Shown here: one piece after another, positions 12,061 to 22,130 of the stretch
Layout: every line of letters starts with the position of its first letter
Position numbering within the stretch: position 1 is the stretch's first letter
NCBI GenBank assembly: GCA_946122785.1
Contig: CAMGYJ010000002.1
Coordinates: 62,459,703-62,523,702 of the forward strand
DNA length: 64,000 nucleotides
From: Linum tenue
Lineage: Eukaryota; Streptophyta; Magnoliopsida; Malpighiales; Linaceae
Direction: 5' to 3'
The notes under the pieces: generated by a model
What the model saw: only the letters and a program-made list of their open reading frames with translations
Databases searched by the model: none
What the model was told of the DNA's origin: nothing
Made by a program: the position numbers and the translations under genes

Positions 12061-13544
12061 GATTGGGTGACAATCTTATGGTTACCACGAAGGATACCAT
12101 TCTATTTGTTGTGGATCTAGTTCGGCTTGATGCTCTCATTCTTGAAACTTTAATGTTTCAGAGCAACCCCAATGGTTCATCTAGTACAAAAGTACTTCTT
12201 ACAATATCGCACTATGGAAAATTAATCCATTCTATTCCCACATATTCTTCATATATATGCACGCATTCAAACAAAATCATTCTATTCCACAACATGTATT
12301 CTATTTGTACTCTAATCATCGAGGTAATACATCTCAATGTCGACATATACATGCATCAATTCTAGCTCTTCATTTCTAGCATTCATAATGATTCTCAATT
12401 CCATGCATATGATAGATTCTAATTTGTCATTAATAAATGACTCATAAGTAAGGTTTCAGTTCTTACCTCTTTTCCGAGAAACCATTGCTTTCTGAATTTG
12501 CAATATATAGCTAATTTGTGGTTTAGCTTCCAATTAAATAACCTTTTGTTCGAGTATGACTTCCCATTGCCGATGCACTAGAACATCAGTGATCACCATA
12601 TATTAGCTTGATTTCCATAAGTGGACCTTTATCTTGTCCACCCTGTAAAGTTCAAACCGCCCAAGCCCTGGGCCGGAATGATTCCATAATGGACGCAAAA
12701 TTAAATGGACCAGGACATTTTTTTTCCATTTACTTCGCCCATGCAGAAAAGAGCACAAGACTGATGCCCATGAATCGATATGCTTTCACAATGGCGCTCC
12801 GCTTCTTTCCTTCTCCGATCTGTTTATCAGAAGAATAATAATAACCACAAGAATAATAATAATATCATCGCCAAAGACAATACCCCTCAGAAGTCTTGTT
12901 ACTTCTGAAAATTAATTGGGGTCGAACTTCTCGGAGCCTCGTCCGCTTATTGAGCAGCCCACGAAAGAGGGCCCTGGAACATGCGGGCTTGCGGTGGTAA
13001 CTCGGCCGCCGAGCATCAACTAAATCATGGTACAAAACCCTTCCGTCATCTTCACTAAGTACCTGGACCTGTTAAGAATAGTACTACCAAAGCACCAAAC
13101 AAAACGATTCGGCCGATTCGTAAGGGATTAGCACAAATCCCGGCTCCATGTTCTTCTTTGCCAACGGAAGCAGCAACATCCTTTTTTTCCAAAAAGAAAT
13201 ATACAACCTGCTGCAGCTAGCGTACAAGATTCCCATACGCATATATGATTATTGCTTATATTCCCATGGTGAGCACTTCTACTTTACGTCAAGAATTTGA
13301 AATCAATGGCATCAATTAATTATGAATTATGACACCCCAAACCTCCACGCAATGATTAAACGCCTCCTGCTTGTGTGGCCAAAATCGAGTTCCCCTTTCG
13401 TTTCTTCCATATGCCGTCGTCCTAGGGCAACGGACAGACGTCTCATCCCGGTCGTAGAGCGATGGTGGGTTTGTGCAGCGAATTGGACCCAGATGCGGTA
13501 TTCGATCTGCTCGGAAGACATGACAGCAACCAACGTCTTAAAAT
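12061..13544 (-). other. Unrecognised 5' internal block of the Copia-type element
   Basis: Between the 5' LTR (minus sense) and the gag knuckle lies about 1.5 kb with no recognisable gag text. From 12600 on the composition becomes less AT-rich than the rest of the interior. A minus-strand frame of 105 codons (13327-13644) starts in this block but runs into the LTR and matches nothing I know. It may be leader, decayed gag or captured DNA. Confidence 0.4.
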
Positions 13545-14021
13545 TGTTAGAAACCGAACAGAAAAATAGGGTTACCGATCTGGCTGAGTCGCGGACTAGG
13601 TCGCTCTCTTTAAGACGTTCGCGGCACTGCCTCGTTATTCGCACAGCAGACTATCAGCCGGTCGCCTCCAGGATAAAACAGCCATTCTTATTTTGTTGCT
13701 CATCGGTTTTGTGCGAAAACCGGAGCTCTATGAACTCACTCTCTATCTCGTGTTTCTGCTCTCTGAGGTGTGTCTAGAGGGTCTGGGGCGTCTCCTATTT
13801 ATAGGAGCAGAAAACCCAGAATATTCCCTCTTTCTTTGGGAATAAGTCATATTTTAATTAGAGAGATAATTACTCCCACAATTAAAATATAATCTATTAA
13901 GATAATTATTCCTAATTATCTCCATAATATTCCTTTTATTAATTATCCATCTATTTTCGTATCTAGAAAGAATACGGGATAATTAATTCAATATAGCTTT
14001 CAAAGCTATTCATTCCCAACA
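13545..14021 (-). repeat. 5' LTR of the Copia-type element
   Basis: 477 bp, the same as the LTR at 8543-9019 on visual comparison, with the TATA box at 13796-13803 (minus). Target copy GTTGA at 14022-14026. Confidence 0.88.
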
Positions 14022-14026
14022 GTTGA

Positions 14027-14755
14027 TCGTATACTCTAAATCATCAATACATTATACACTAACCACATACCCTATACCCTAACCATATATCCTTATGAGT
14101 TGTGATTTTGCTAGTATAGTTAATTTAAATGTGAAATTCATACTTTGATGTTCAAAACATAGATGAAAAAGTGATATTTGCTAATTGCTATACCCTAATC
14201 GTATATCCTATACTCTACACTATATGCCATGTACCCTAACCACGTACTATAAACATAAATTAAAAAGGGAACTTCTGTCGTTAAAGACTTCAAATGAACA
14301 TATGTTAATAAAAAACTTAGAACCGTAAAAATCATTAATACCTTCTACCCTAACCATATACACGGTACACTCTAAACCATATGTACCTTAACAATCGTAT
14401 GACTTAGTTATTGCAATCGTATAACTTAACATGCTAAGTTTAACCTCATTTTTGAAATAAAAGTTCAACACGAACACAAATTAAATGTGTCAAAATTTTA
14501 CTAAGTGTTGTAAAATAACGATCATGTAGTGTTGAAGTTGCAATAAATGTAGAAGTATAGAAAACAAGTTGACAAATTAAGTGATATGTAAAACAAATGG
14601 TTGTTGTAACTAATGGTTAATTTAGTTATTAGCCCATAAATAATTACATATATATTAGCCTTCAAAGCATATAAGAATAAATTTAACTAGTCATCCCCTC
14701 CATAAAAATATTAAGGATTCATATTTCAAAGGCTAAAATTTTGAAAAACAAAAAA
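14027..14755. other. AT-rich sequence with scattered 'taccctaacc' phrases
   Basis: No gene. The phrase 'accctaaccatata' and variants recur near 14068, 14195, 14235 and 14346. They resemble plant telomere repeats only in the core CCCTAA and are not a telomeric array. Confidence 0.4.
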
Positions 14756-15172
14756 GTTGAAAACACCAAATTTGTTTCCTTTTATATTTTCACATAAAAA
14801 ATTAAAATACTAAAATTTCTCTCCTTTCTCTTTCTATAAATTAGAAACACTCAATTTTCCCTCTTCTTTCTCTTCCATAAAATTGAAAGAACCAAATTTT
14901 CCTCCCTTTCTCTTCCATAAAATTGAAGAATCAAATTTTCCTCTTTCTTCATTCCTTACACAAAAAGTTGAAAACTCAGAATTTCTTCCTTATTTCTCTT
15001 TCATAATAAAAAAAACCAAACTTTCCCACTTCTTTCTCTTCCCACAAATCAAAACCACTAAAATTCCCTCTTGTTTCATTCCTAAAAAATTCAAAAAACC
15101 AAATTTTCCTCTTCTTTCTCTTCCCAAAAAGTTGAATACACCAAAATTTCCCTCTTCTTTTAAAAGCATCAA
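14756..15172. repeat. Degenerate tandem repeat, about 50-60 bp unit
   Basis: Units of the form 'aaaattgaa..accaaattttcctc..tttctcttccat' recur about seven times. They give a long chance reading frame (14883-15254) with a repeated F-P-x-F-x-x-K pattern. No function is suggested. Confidence 0.7.
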
Positions 15173-15173
15173 A

Positions 15174-15445
15174 TTACCAAATGGGGATGACAATATTACC
15201 CATACCCATGAGTATTTTACTATCCAAATAGGTCCAATTTTTATGTGTAGTTAAAACACCCTCAAGTAAATGGATATCCATATCCAACTCATACCCATTT
15301 AGATAATATCCATATCTAACCCAAATCCATATACAAACCCCAAACTCATACACACATCACCCAAACCCTACCCATAATAAATGGGTCTACTTAGGTTTGG
15401 GCAAACTTACCCATGGGTGGGTAAATTGCCATCTCTATTATCAAA
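15174..15445. mobile_element. hAT-type MITE, 256 bp
   Basis: The element 15182-15437 begins TGGGGATGACAAT and ends with the inverse of TAGAGATGGCAAT (10 of 13 match). It is flanked by TTACCAAA (15174-15181) and TTATCAAA (15438-15445), an 8-bp duplication with one change. The interior is rich in 'tacccat' units. Too short to code; it would depend on a hAT transposase elsewhere. Confidence 0.85.
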
Positions 15446-15814
15446 TACATTACTTTACTTTATTTATATGTAGTTGATAATTTTATTGAATATTTAAATT
15501 AACCAAAATTTTAATATATATATTATATTAATATTCTCCATGATCTCAATTATTAATTCTTCATTATTAATATTCACATTGTGTTGATTTTATATTTCAT
15601 ATTTACTTTTTTAATTTTGTTAAAGAACTTAGTGTTCAAGTGACGTTCATGTTTAAATTTTTTTAATTTTCTTAAAATAGATAATATCACGTGAGTTTCA
15701 TATTTTTTAAATTCCCTATACGAAATGGAAAAATAATTTTACATAAGTTTAGAATGAAAACTTTTATTTTGAAAAACTATGTATTGTATAATATAATAAT
15801 TATTCAAGTGGATT
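15446..15814. other. AT-rich spacer, no gene seen
   Basis: Very AT-rich; part of the interior of the 2985-16070 insertion. Confidence 0.4.
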
Positions 15815-16055
15815 AGTTGAAGTTCGGTTGAGTTGGTCGGGTTACGGGTTAGTCTAATTCGGATCAATTGTGTTCGCGTTTAATCAAGTTGCGGGTCAAT
15901 CGGGTTCGGGTTAATCGGGTTGTGGGTCAGTCGGGTTGTGGTTTAGTTGGGTTGCGGGTCGATCGAGTTGCGGGTCGGGCGGGTTACGGGTTGTTTACTT
16001 TTAGTCAATTTGGATTGCGGGCGGGTTACGGGTCGAGTTAATCGGGTCGGGTTCT
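15815..16055. repeat. GGGTTGCGGGTT-type subterminal minisatellite (right)
   Basis: Repeats of 'cgggttgcgggtc(g)atcggg' type, in the same strand sense as the block at 2985-3165, ending 15 bases before the right terminus of the outer insertion. Confidence 0.7.
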
Positions 16056-16137
16056 ATTTTCACACCTGTACCCCTTGGCCCTTGTGATGGGACACTATGC
16101 AATAGTAACTTGGTTACTTATTCTCTTATAGAGATAA

Positions 16138-16168
16138 AATAATAATAATAATAATAATAATAATAATT
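16138..16168. repeat. (AAT)n microsatellite
   Basis: About ten uninterrupted AAT units. Confidence 0.9.
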
Positions 16169-16430
16169 TATATTTTATTGAAAGTATCAACAAGCTAGCA
16201 CACCTACCCTTAAAAAACAAAGCATTCCCTTCATTCCACTTCCCCCATTTTCATCCCTACGGCTACCAACACTTTAAAAATCTGAACCTCCCAATTTGAT
16301 TCACAATTCTTCGGTTTAGAGGGTGCATAAGTCTTCCAAAACTAAATCTTGACCTTTGTATTTGAGTAGGCACAAAAAATTCAAATCTAAGGGGTGAGAT
16401 TTAATGGTTTTTTATTTTCATACTTTTTTT
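16169..16430. other. Spacer, no gene seen
   Basis: No conserved reading frame or repeat recognised. Confidence 0.35.
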
Positions 16431-16439
16431 ATAAGGTTA

Positions 16440-16990
16440 TTATCTTTTTTGTTCTAATTTGAATTTAAAAAAATTTGCACAGATGGAACGAGTTCATTGT
16501 GATCTACAAAATGAGATCTATTTTCAATGTTCGACAAAACAAAAAATACATACCACTCATACTACTCGTTACCACCTTCGTTTTGACTTGAAATTTAAAA
16601 AAAAAAATTGCACAGATGGAACGAATCTTTTTGATATATTGGATCTACAAATTTCTAGGGGAAACCATACAGGACTATAACGTACTACTTCATAGCACGA
16701 GATATAGGGGTGGTAACTAGTGGTACACAAAGACGAATGTGGTAAATGACAGTTCGTAATTCCTATTATCATGTATTTGAACTATCCTATACTATGTTAT
16801 GTCCGTACCATGTGGTATGATCTTATGTAGTACTAAGCAGTACCACCATGCATGGTAAAGACTGGTACTATATATCTCAAATTTTTTTGTTCCAAAAATA
16901 TATAAACGTGGATATCATTTTGAAGAGCACCACTTATCTGATTTTTCTGTGCAAATATTTTTAAATTACAACCTAAAACGAAAGAAATAT
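16440..16990. repeat. Dispersed repeat with internal inverted copies (copy 1)
   Basis: The phrase 'ttgcacagatggaacgagtt' occurs near 16478 and again near 16606, each preceded by a run of A. An inverted version ('tctgtgcaaatatttttaaa') lies near 16946. The same wording occurs at 43745-44035. This looks like an uncharacterised non-coding mobile family; no clear ends or target duplications could be set. Confidence 0.5.
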
Positions 16991-17960
16991 AGCTCATTAC
17001 AATTTATAAGGGAAATGGTTAGACCGTTAGGGATCTTCCATATACGGTGATGTGACGCTGATATGACAGATTATGAAAAAATTATTGACCTCAAAATTGT
17101 CCACATAAAAGCCGGGCCAAACATAGGCTATATATAGCTTTCTTCAGCTGAAATCAATTAGTTTCCGACGGTCAAATATTTTGTCCGCTTGTCCATCAAC
17201 ATTTGTTAGATACCGACTATCATGGGAGACCGTCAGTAGGTGACTGAGGTTATTATTAGTTTTTCTTGTAGTGCCATGCTTACACTAATTTACTGTACGC
17301 TCGTTGAATTTTGTTATTTAGACAATAAATTAATCAGAGTTATGTACATATATTTAAAAAAAACGACATTCCCTCTCTTTGCGGACAATTCATTGCACAC
17401 TAAATTGTATGGGAAAAGGTCAAACATCAGTCATCGAAAAAGAACAGTTCTATCTCTTAACATAGGCACTTCAAGTTTGGAACCACCCATCCAAACAATG
17501 CCTGATATTATATTTCGAGCTGTTCAACGTGATACTTGATGAGAATGAGCACAACGAAACTGACCCAACCCAACCTAAAGGATAACAACAACCTGCAGGC
17601 GGCCAGACAATTGAGTTTGGGAATTTAATATATACATCATTCTCAACTACTTATACCTCCAAACGGTGTTATGAATTGGTCTCCTTCACTTGAAGATAGA
17701 TATGTATATTCCACAAAGATTTGCTCAAAGTAGCTTACTGCTGGCATCATACTTTATATACAAAAAACCAAACCAAAAGAAACTCGTTGAGGAAATTGAC
17801 ATTTAATATGCATTCACTTAACTTAGCCCACAATGAGCATCAGTCTCACCGTCATGCAGAAAATATATATAACAAAAAAAATACCCATCACCACGAACAA
17901 GTCAGCATGCCAGTAAACAACAAACTGATTCAACAGCTAATAATTAATGAACCCCGCCCC
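16991..17960. other. Intergenic sequence upstream of the germin-like gene
   Basis: No gene recognised. The last few hundred bases are the presumed promoter of the germin-like gene. Confidence 0.4.
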
Positions 17961-17968
17961 CTCTTTGC

Positions 17969-17975
17969 TATAAAA
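17969..17975 (+). promoter_or_regulatory. TATA box of the germin-like gene
   Basis: TATAAAA lies 91 bases before the start codon, in a CT-rich stretch. Spacing suits a plant TATA promoter with a leader of roughly 60 bases. Confidence 0.65.
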
Positions 17976-18059
17976 ATTCCATCAGATTCAGTTCTACCTT
18001 TACCTTTTCAGATCAGTGATAGCTAGCAAGCTAGTTTAAGCTCGCCTTCTGACAATAAC

Positions 18060-19545
18060 ATGAGTGGAGGGAGAGATGATCTTTGTTTCCTCGCCATGGG
18101 TTTCGCCCTCTCTTTAGCTCTACTGCCGCTCCTCTCTGCCGTCGATCCAGGCTCCCTCCAGGACTTCTGCGTCGCAGTCGAGGACCCCAATAACAGTGGT
18201 ACGTAATTGAAGATAGATTATCTGTCGTCGACCAGAAGACACGTTATCTTCCTTCCTACTATGATCTTCTTGTTACTATAATTTGAAAACGAATTATGGA
18301 ATTATACAAGTTTGTTTTACAGTTTTGAGCGTCTGTAATATTTTTTTTTTCCCCAACTTGGATTTGTTTAGAATGCTATTGAGTAGGGGTGCTATACTGT
18401 CCGGTCCGATTAAATTGGCCCGAATTGATTCAGTTTCAATCCGTTCTTTTCGAGAATATAAGGACCAAAGATTGGATTGAATACAGTCCGGTCATGATCC
18501 GGTCCGGTCTTGAACCGGTCCGGTCTCAATTCGGTCTTGATTTTATATTGAGCTTGTGGGGATTTGAGTGGCCTGAGGGGGGATTTGAGTGGTCTAAGCC
18601 ATGAAAGGGCGAGAAGAAGGTTAAATTTTGGGTGTTGGGCTCCATTATCCGGTCTATATCGGTTATCGGTGCAGTCCCAAACGATTTTTTTATCTCAATT
18701 TAGGCCCAAAAATTGGATTCGATTGTTTGCTATCCGGTTCAATCCGAATTATACGGTTCGATTTCGAGTAAAACCAAAAAACCTGAACCAAATAGCCACC
18801 CTACTATTAAGAAGGTGCTATAAATGTATATATTCTCAATTTCTATTTTCTGTATATCCTTAAGTATAATGAAACTGCTATGTCCTGTCTTTTTCTGTAT
18901 ATCCTTAAGTATAATGAAACTGCTATGTCCTGTCTGTTGACATAACTAACGCATATGTATCAGTAAATAGATGTGTAATTTACTTTCTTGCATTATTATC
19001 GACATGTGCATGCAGTGTTTGTGAACGGGAACCTGTGCAAGGACCCAAACCGAGTCACGGCGGACGATTTCTTCCTGTCCGGTCTGGACCAGCCGGGTAA
19101 CACTTCGAACCCGGTTGGGTCCAAAGTCACCCTGATCAACGCGGACCGGATCCCGGGGCTGAACACGCTGGGGATATCCCTGGCTCGAGTGGACTACGTC
19201 CCCAACGGCGGCCTGAACCCTCCCCACTACCACCCTCGAGCCACGGAGGTGTTTTTGGCGCTGGAGGGGAAATTCTACGCAGGGTTCGTGGCGTCGAACC
19301 CGGACCGGCTGATCAGCAAGATACTGAACCCGGGTGACGTGTTCGTATTCCCGGCTGGAAGGATCCATTTCCAGTACAACATCGGGAGTACTGCGGGCCG
19401 GGCCGTGTCCGGATTGAGCAGCCAGAACCCGGGGATTGTTGTGGTGGCTAATTCAGTTTTCGGATCGGGTATTGACCCGAGTGTGCTGGCCAGGGCGTTT
19501 CAGGTGGACAGGGAACTTGTGGAGCAGTTGCGAAAGAAATTCTAG
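18060..19545 (+). CDS. Germin-like protein (cupin), two exons
   Basis: Exon 1 is 18060-18198 and exon 2 is 19016-19545, joined at GT (18199) and AG (19015), giving 222 residues, the normal germin-like size. The first ~27 residues form a hydrophobic secretion signal; a second in-frame ATG is 12 codons in, so the true start is not certain. Cys37 and Cys54 fit the conserved disulfide. Germin box 1 is H-Y-H-P-R-A-T-E (His117, His119, Glu124) and box 2 is [16 protein letters not shown] (His164), so all four metal ligands are present. The family forms secreted, manganese-binding hexamers; some members have oxalate oxidase or superoxide dismutase activity, which cannot be told from this sequence. 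The intron holds a MITE and a tandem duplication. A Helitron begins 88 bases after the stop. Confidence 0.93.
18376..18811. mobile_element. hAT-type MITE in the germin-like intron, 420 bp
   Basis: The element 18384-18803 begins TAGGGGTGCTAT and ends with the inverse of TAGGGTGGCTAT. It is flanked by CTATTGAG (18376-18383) and CTATTAAG (18804-18811), an 8-bp duplication with one mismatch. The interior is filled with 'ccggtccggtc' units. It makes up half of the 817-bp intron and leaves both splice sites intact. Confidence 0.85.
18846..18935. repeat. Perfect 45-bp tandem duplication in the intron
   Basis: Bases 18846-18890 are repeated without change at 18891-18935, about 80 bases before the acceptor site. 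The absence of any difference suggests a recent event. Confidence 0.9.
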
Positions 19546-19633
19546 AGGGTTAGAACTAGTTTGCTGTTAATTGTTTAATAAATAATCGGATGAGCAGCAT
19601 CTGATGTGCGTACAATTCCATTCTCAATATATA

Positions 19634-21274
19634 CTAGCGTGGCCCCGGCCAGTTGGCCGGAGGAAGGTGAGGTATGAAATTTGATAATGTAATGGGTGTA
19701 TAGCTTATTATTGTATAGTTCTTTTGGAAAACACGTGATAAAAATAGTGAATTTTAGTAGAAAAGAGACATAAATGATGCAACGAATCAAAAATCAGCCT
19801 TATGAACCAAAATCAAGTACCTGTTACCTTGTGAAACAATATTGTTTCTGGCAATATGATGAGGTGAAGTAAGTTTTATAGAAACTGAATTCCATAAAAT
19901 CGAATAAAAAATCACTTATCCCCCCGGTTTTGGGAAATGAGCATCTCACAATCGTTGCTAGCTTTTACTCGGCCCGTTGGCCAATTAATTTGCTTTATAG
20001 AACTTTCATCTTGTCGTCATTTTGTTTTCTGGTTTTTGCCAAGCCATGATAAAATCTAAAGAAATCAAGAATGAACAACACGATTTGGGATAGGACGCCG
20101 TTCCTGTATCCCTAGAAAATGGTGGTAAACACGAACTCACCTGCTAAACTGGTTTGGATTGAGATTTTTATCGAGTATCAGGGAACAATGTGATTATAAA
20201 TTACACATGATCAAAACGGGCCAAAACTTGAAATTCAGCATGTTTGACCGACCCATGCCAAACTCTAATTATTCTTTACTTTCAAATTTTCTATTTGAAA
20301 ATAAAAAATAATGAAAGAAAAGAGATGACTGCAATTCGCCATTTGCACATTACTAATTCGGGAATAAAACTATAGAATTTAGAAAGAAAGCTGAAAATGT
20401 TTAGGATCGTTTTAATGTTAAAATAACCAAATAGATCTTTCTGTTTATTTTTTTTTACTAACAAATACCAAACGATTCCCTATAAAATACACTATAATTT
20501 AATAATTATGATATCAAATAATCACATAATATATATTTGAAATGATAAAAATTGGACCAATTGGGTTGGTCGAGGTTGAACCATTGAATAATTTTAAAAC
20601 ACATTATATTTTAGCCACTAAGATATAAAATAATAGCATAATATATATTATGCTAGAGAAAATAACTTATTTTAGAATGGCAAACCCACGATGTTCATTT
20701 GTTTTACTTGATGGGCAAATCTCATGTAGGTCAGGCCCATTCAACTCTTTTATTTTATGGTTAGCGGTTAGCCCATTAGAATCCATGCATTAGTTTCTTT
20801 TTAGCAATAAAAAGGAGTATTGTTTTTCTATTTTCATATATATATTTTACCATCACGGAGAAATAAAAGGATTTAAAGAAAAAAATTGACACTCCTAGAC
20901 CCGTTTACATCCGCATGTGTATGGTAAGATGGCTCGTTCCACAGCGAAAAAAGAAAAAAATTTGGCACTCCCTATTCTACCCTTCCTACAAACGCTCCTG
21001 GAGCAGGGAATTTGAAATGGGGGAAGAGTTTTTTCCTCTCTGCTATTATATGTTTTTAATTTAAAAAGATACAACAAATGTACTTAGTGTGATTGGTTAT
21101 GATGTTTGCTTTACTTTAAAGTGGTCATGGTTCGAATCCTAGTATGTGCCATTTTTAATTAATAAAAAAAAGTAATTGTGAAGACCAAAATATCCTTCCT
21201 ACTTTCACTCTGGATGCAGGAAATTTGAAATGGAGCTTCAAGTTTTCTCATTTGGCTTTTATTTATTGTGTAGA
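19634..21274 (-). mobile_element. Non-autonomous Helitron, copy 1
   Basis: On the minus strand it starts TCTACACAATAAATAA (plus end 21274), preceded by A, and ends with the hairpin CCGGCCaaCTGGCCGG, a short spacer and CTAG at 19634-19637 followed by T. That is the A|TC...CTRR|T form of a Helitron. A second copy with the same two ends lies at 54596-56256. The 1.64-kb interior is AT-rich and has no Rep/helicase gene, so it must be moved in trans. Confidence 0.82.
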
Positions 21275-21288
21275 TATATATATATATA

Positions 21289-21770
21289 CTAGGCAATGCC
21301 GCCCGCGTTTCACTGCGGGATTGAGATGATGGTCAATTAGCTTGCTTACGATAAGAGGGAGTTTAACAGGTTAGTTAGGTGTATTGTATCATCGTATCAC
21401 GATGCCGTGAATCTTGATATGATGATACGACCAGGTTTTGCAGACCGAAGTTTTGTACTTTATTCGCTCGCTTAAAAATATATAGAATTCCGAAATTCAC
21501 GGGTTGGGCTTCAAAACATATGTGACACATACGCTTTTCTAAAAGCTTCGCATTGTAAAACCAGCCCCATGGGGTTAGGCCCAAAATAATTAGAGGATTG
21601 TTTGAACCACTTCCATTAGCACTTTGCTTAGTGTCTGATTATACATGTGCATATGTATTTTATTTAAAAATTATCATTACTTTTCTTAACATATTTCATA
21701 TTTATCGTGCATATATAATATTTTTATGACTATGTTTCTTCATTTCGGTAATTTATTGTTGTGATTTGTC
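21289..21770 (-). mobile_element. Helitron-like terminus abutting copy 1
   Basis: On the minus strand the hairpin CCCGC/GCGGG (loop containing GTGAAAC) precedes a 10-base spacer and CTAG (21289-21292) then T. The loop and arms match the terminus at 486. Its 5' end was not located, so the right limit is a guess. Only 14 bases of TA repeat separate it from copy 1. Confidence 0.5.
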
Positions 21771-21960
21771 ACTTATATAATGTCGGTATATGAAGAGTTG
21801 TTAAAATCATCCATGGATACCCAAAACCCGATCAGGTATGTGTATGGTTTGATATTCTATCCGATGCTTATACGAGTACGGATATGTGTACAACCCGAAC
21901 TTTTTTGGGTAGGGAAATATATATGCATTATCCGACTTGTTACCATCTCTACCCATATTG
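21771..21960. repeat. 'acccgaa/ggatacc' element end (hAT-like)
   Basis: Text of the 'ggatacccaaaacccgatc' kind ends with 'gttaccatctcta', resembling the TIR of the MITE at 15182-15437. The other end is not clear. No gene. Confidence 0.35.
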
Positions 21961-22130
21961 TATTTTAATTATAATATTATTATACACAAAGTCAATATTT
22001 TTATAAAATAAAATATATAAAAAGAGCCAACTACAAAAAGAAACACATTACTCCAATAGCACAACCCCAATGAAATTAATTAAAAATTATTAAAAAAAAA
22101 TCAAAAATCCGCCAACCACTTTATCCTTAT
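21961..22130. other. AT-rich spacer
   Basis: Nothing recognised. Confidence 0.3.

Larger units (their letters stand above)
8543..14021 (-). mobile_element. Copia-type LTR retrotransposon, decayed interior, identical LTRs
   Basis: Two 477-bp direct repeats (8543-9019 and 13545-14021), each starting TGTTAG and ending CCCAACA on the plus strand, are flanked by GTTGA on both outer sides (8538-8542, 14022-14026). I read the LTRs side by side and found no difference. A purine tract (minus: AAGTGGGGGAT) next to 9020 fixes the orientation as minus. The interior carries gag knuckle, protease, RT and RNase H relics in Copia order, all full of stops. No standard initiator-Met primer site is evident next to 13545. 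Confidence 0.88.
2977..16078. mobile_element. hAT-like insertion (13.1 kb with nested elements)
   Basis: The direct repeat CCCCTTGG occurs at 2977-2984 and, without change, at 16071-16078. Just inside, TATAGGTGTTAA (2985) faces the reverse complement of the right end, TACAGGTGTGAA (to 16070): 10 of 12 bases match. Short terminal inverted repeats plus an 8-bp target duplication are the hAT hallmark. Both ends then enter 'gggttgcgggtt' subterminal minisatellite. Inside are a LINE, a Copia element and a MITE; removing them leaves about 2.6 kb, a plausible non-autonomous hAT. No hAT transposase was recognised inside. Confidence 0.6.

Noticed and set aside
14040..14400. Interstitial telomeric repeat
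   Set aside because: Only scattered CCCTAA cores inside 'taccctaaccata'; no (CCCTAAA)n array.
21121..21150. tRNA-like sequence 'ggttcgaatcctagta' (also 56109)
   Set aside because: It resembles a T-arm, but no acceptor or anticodon arm could be found in the right place; it is part of the Helitron interior. A tRNA-derived internal segment remains possible.
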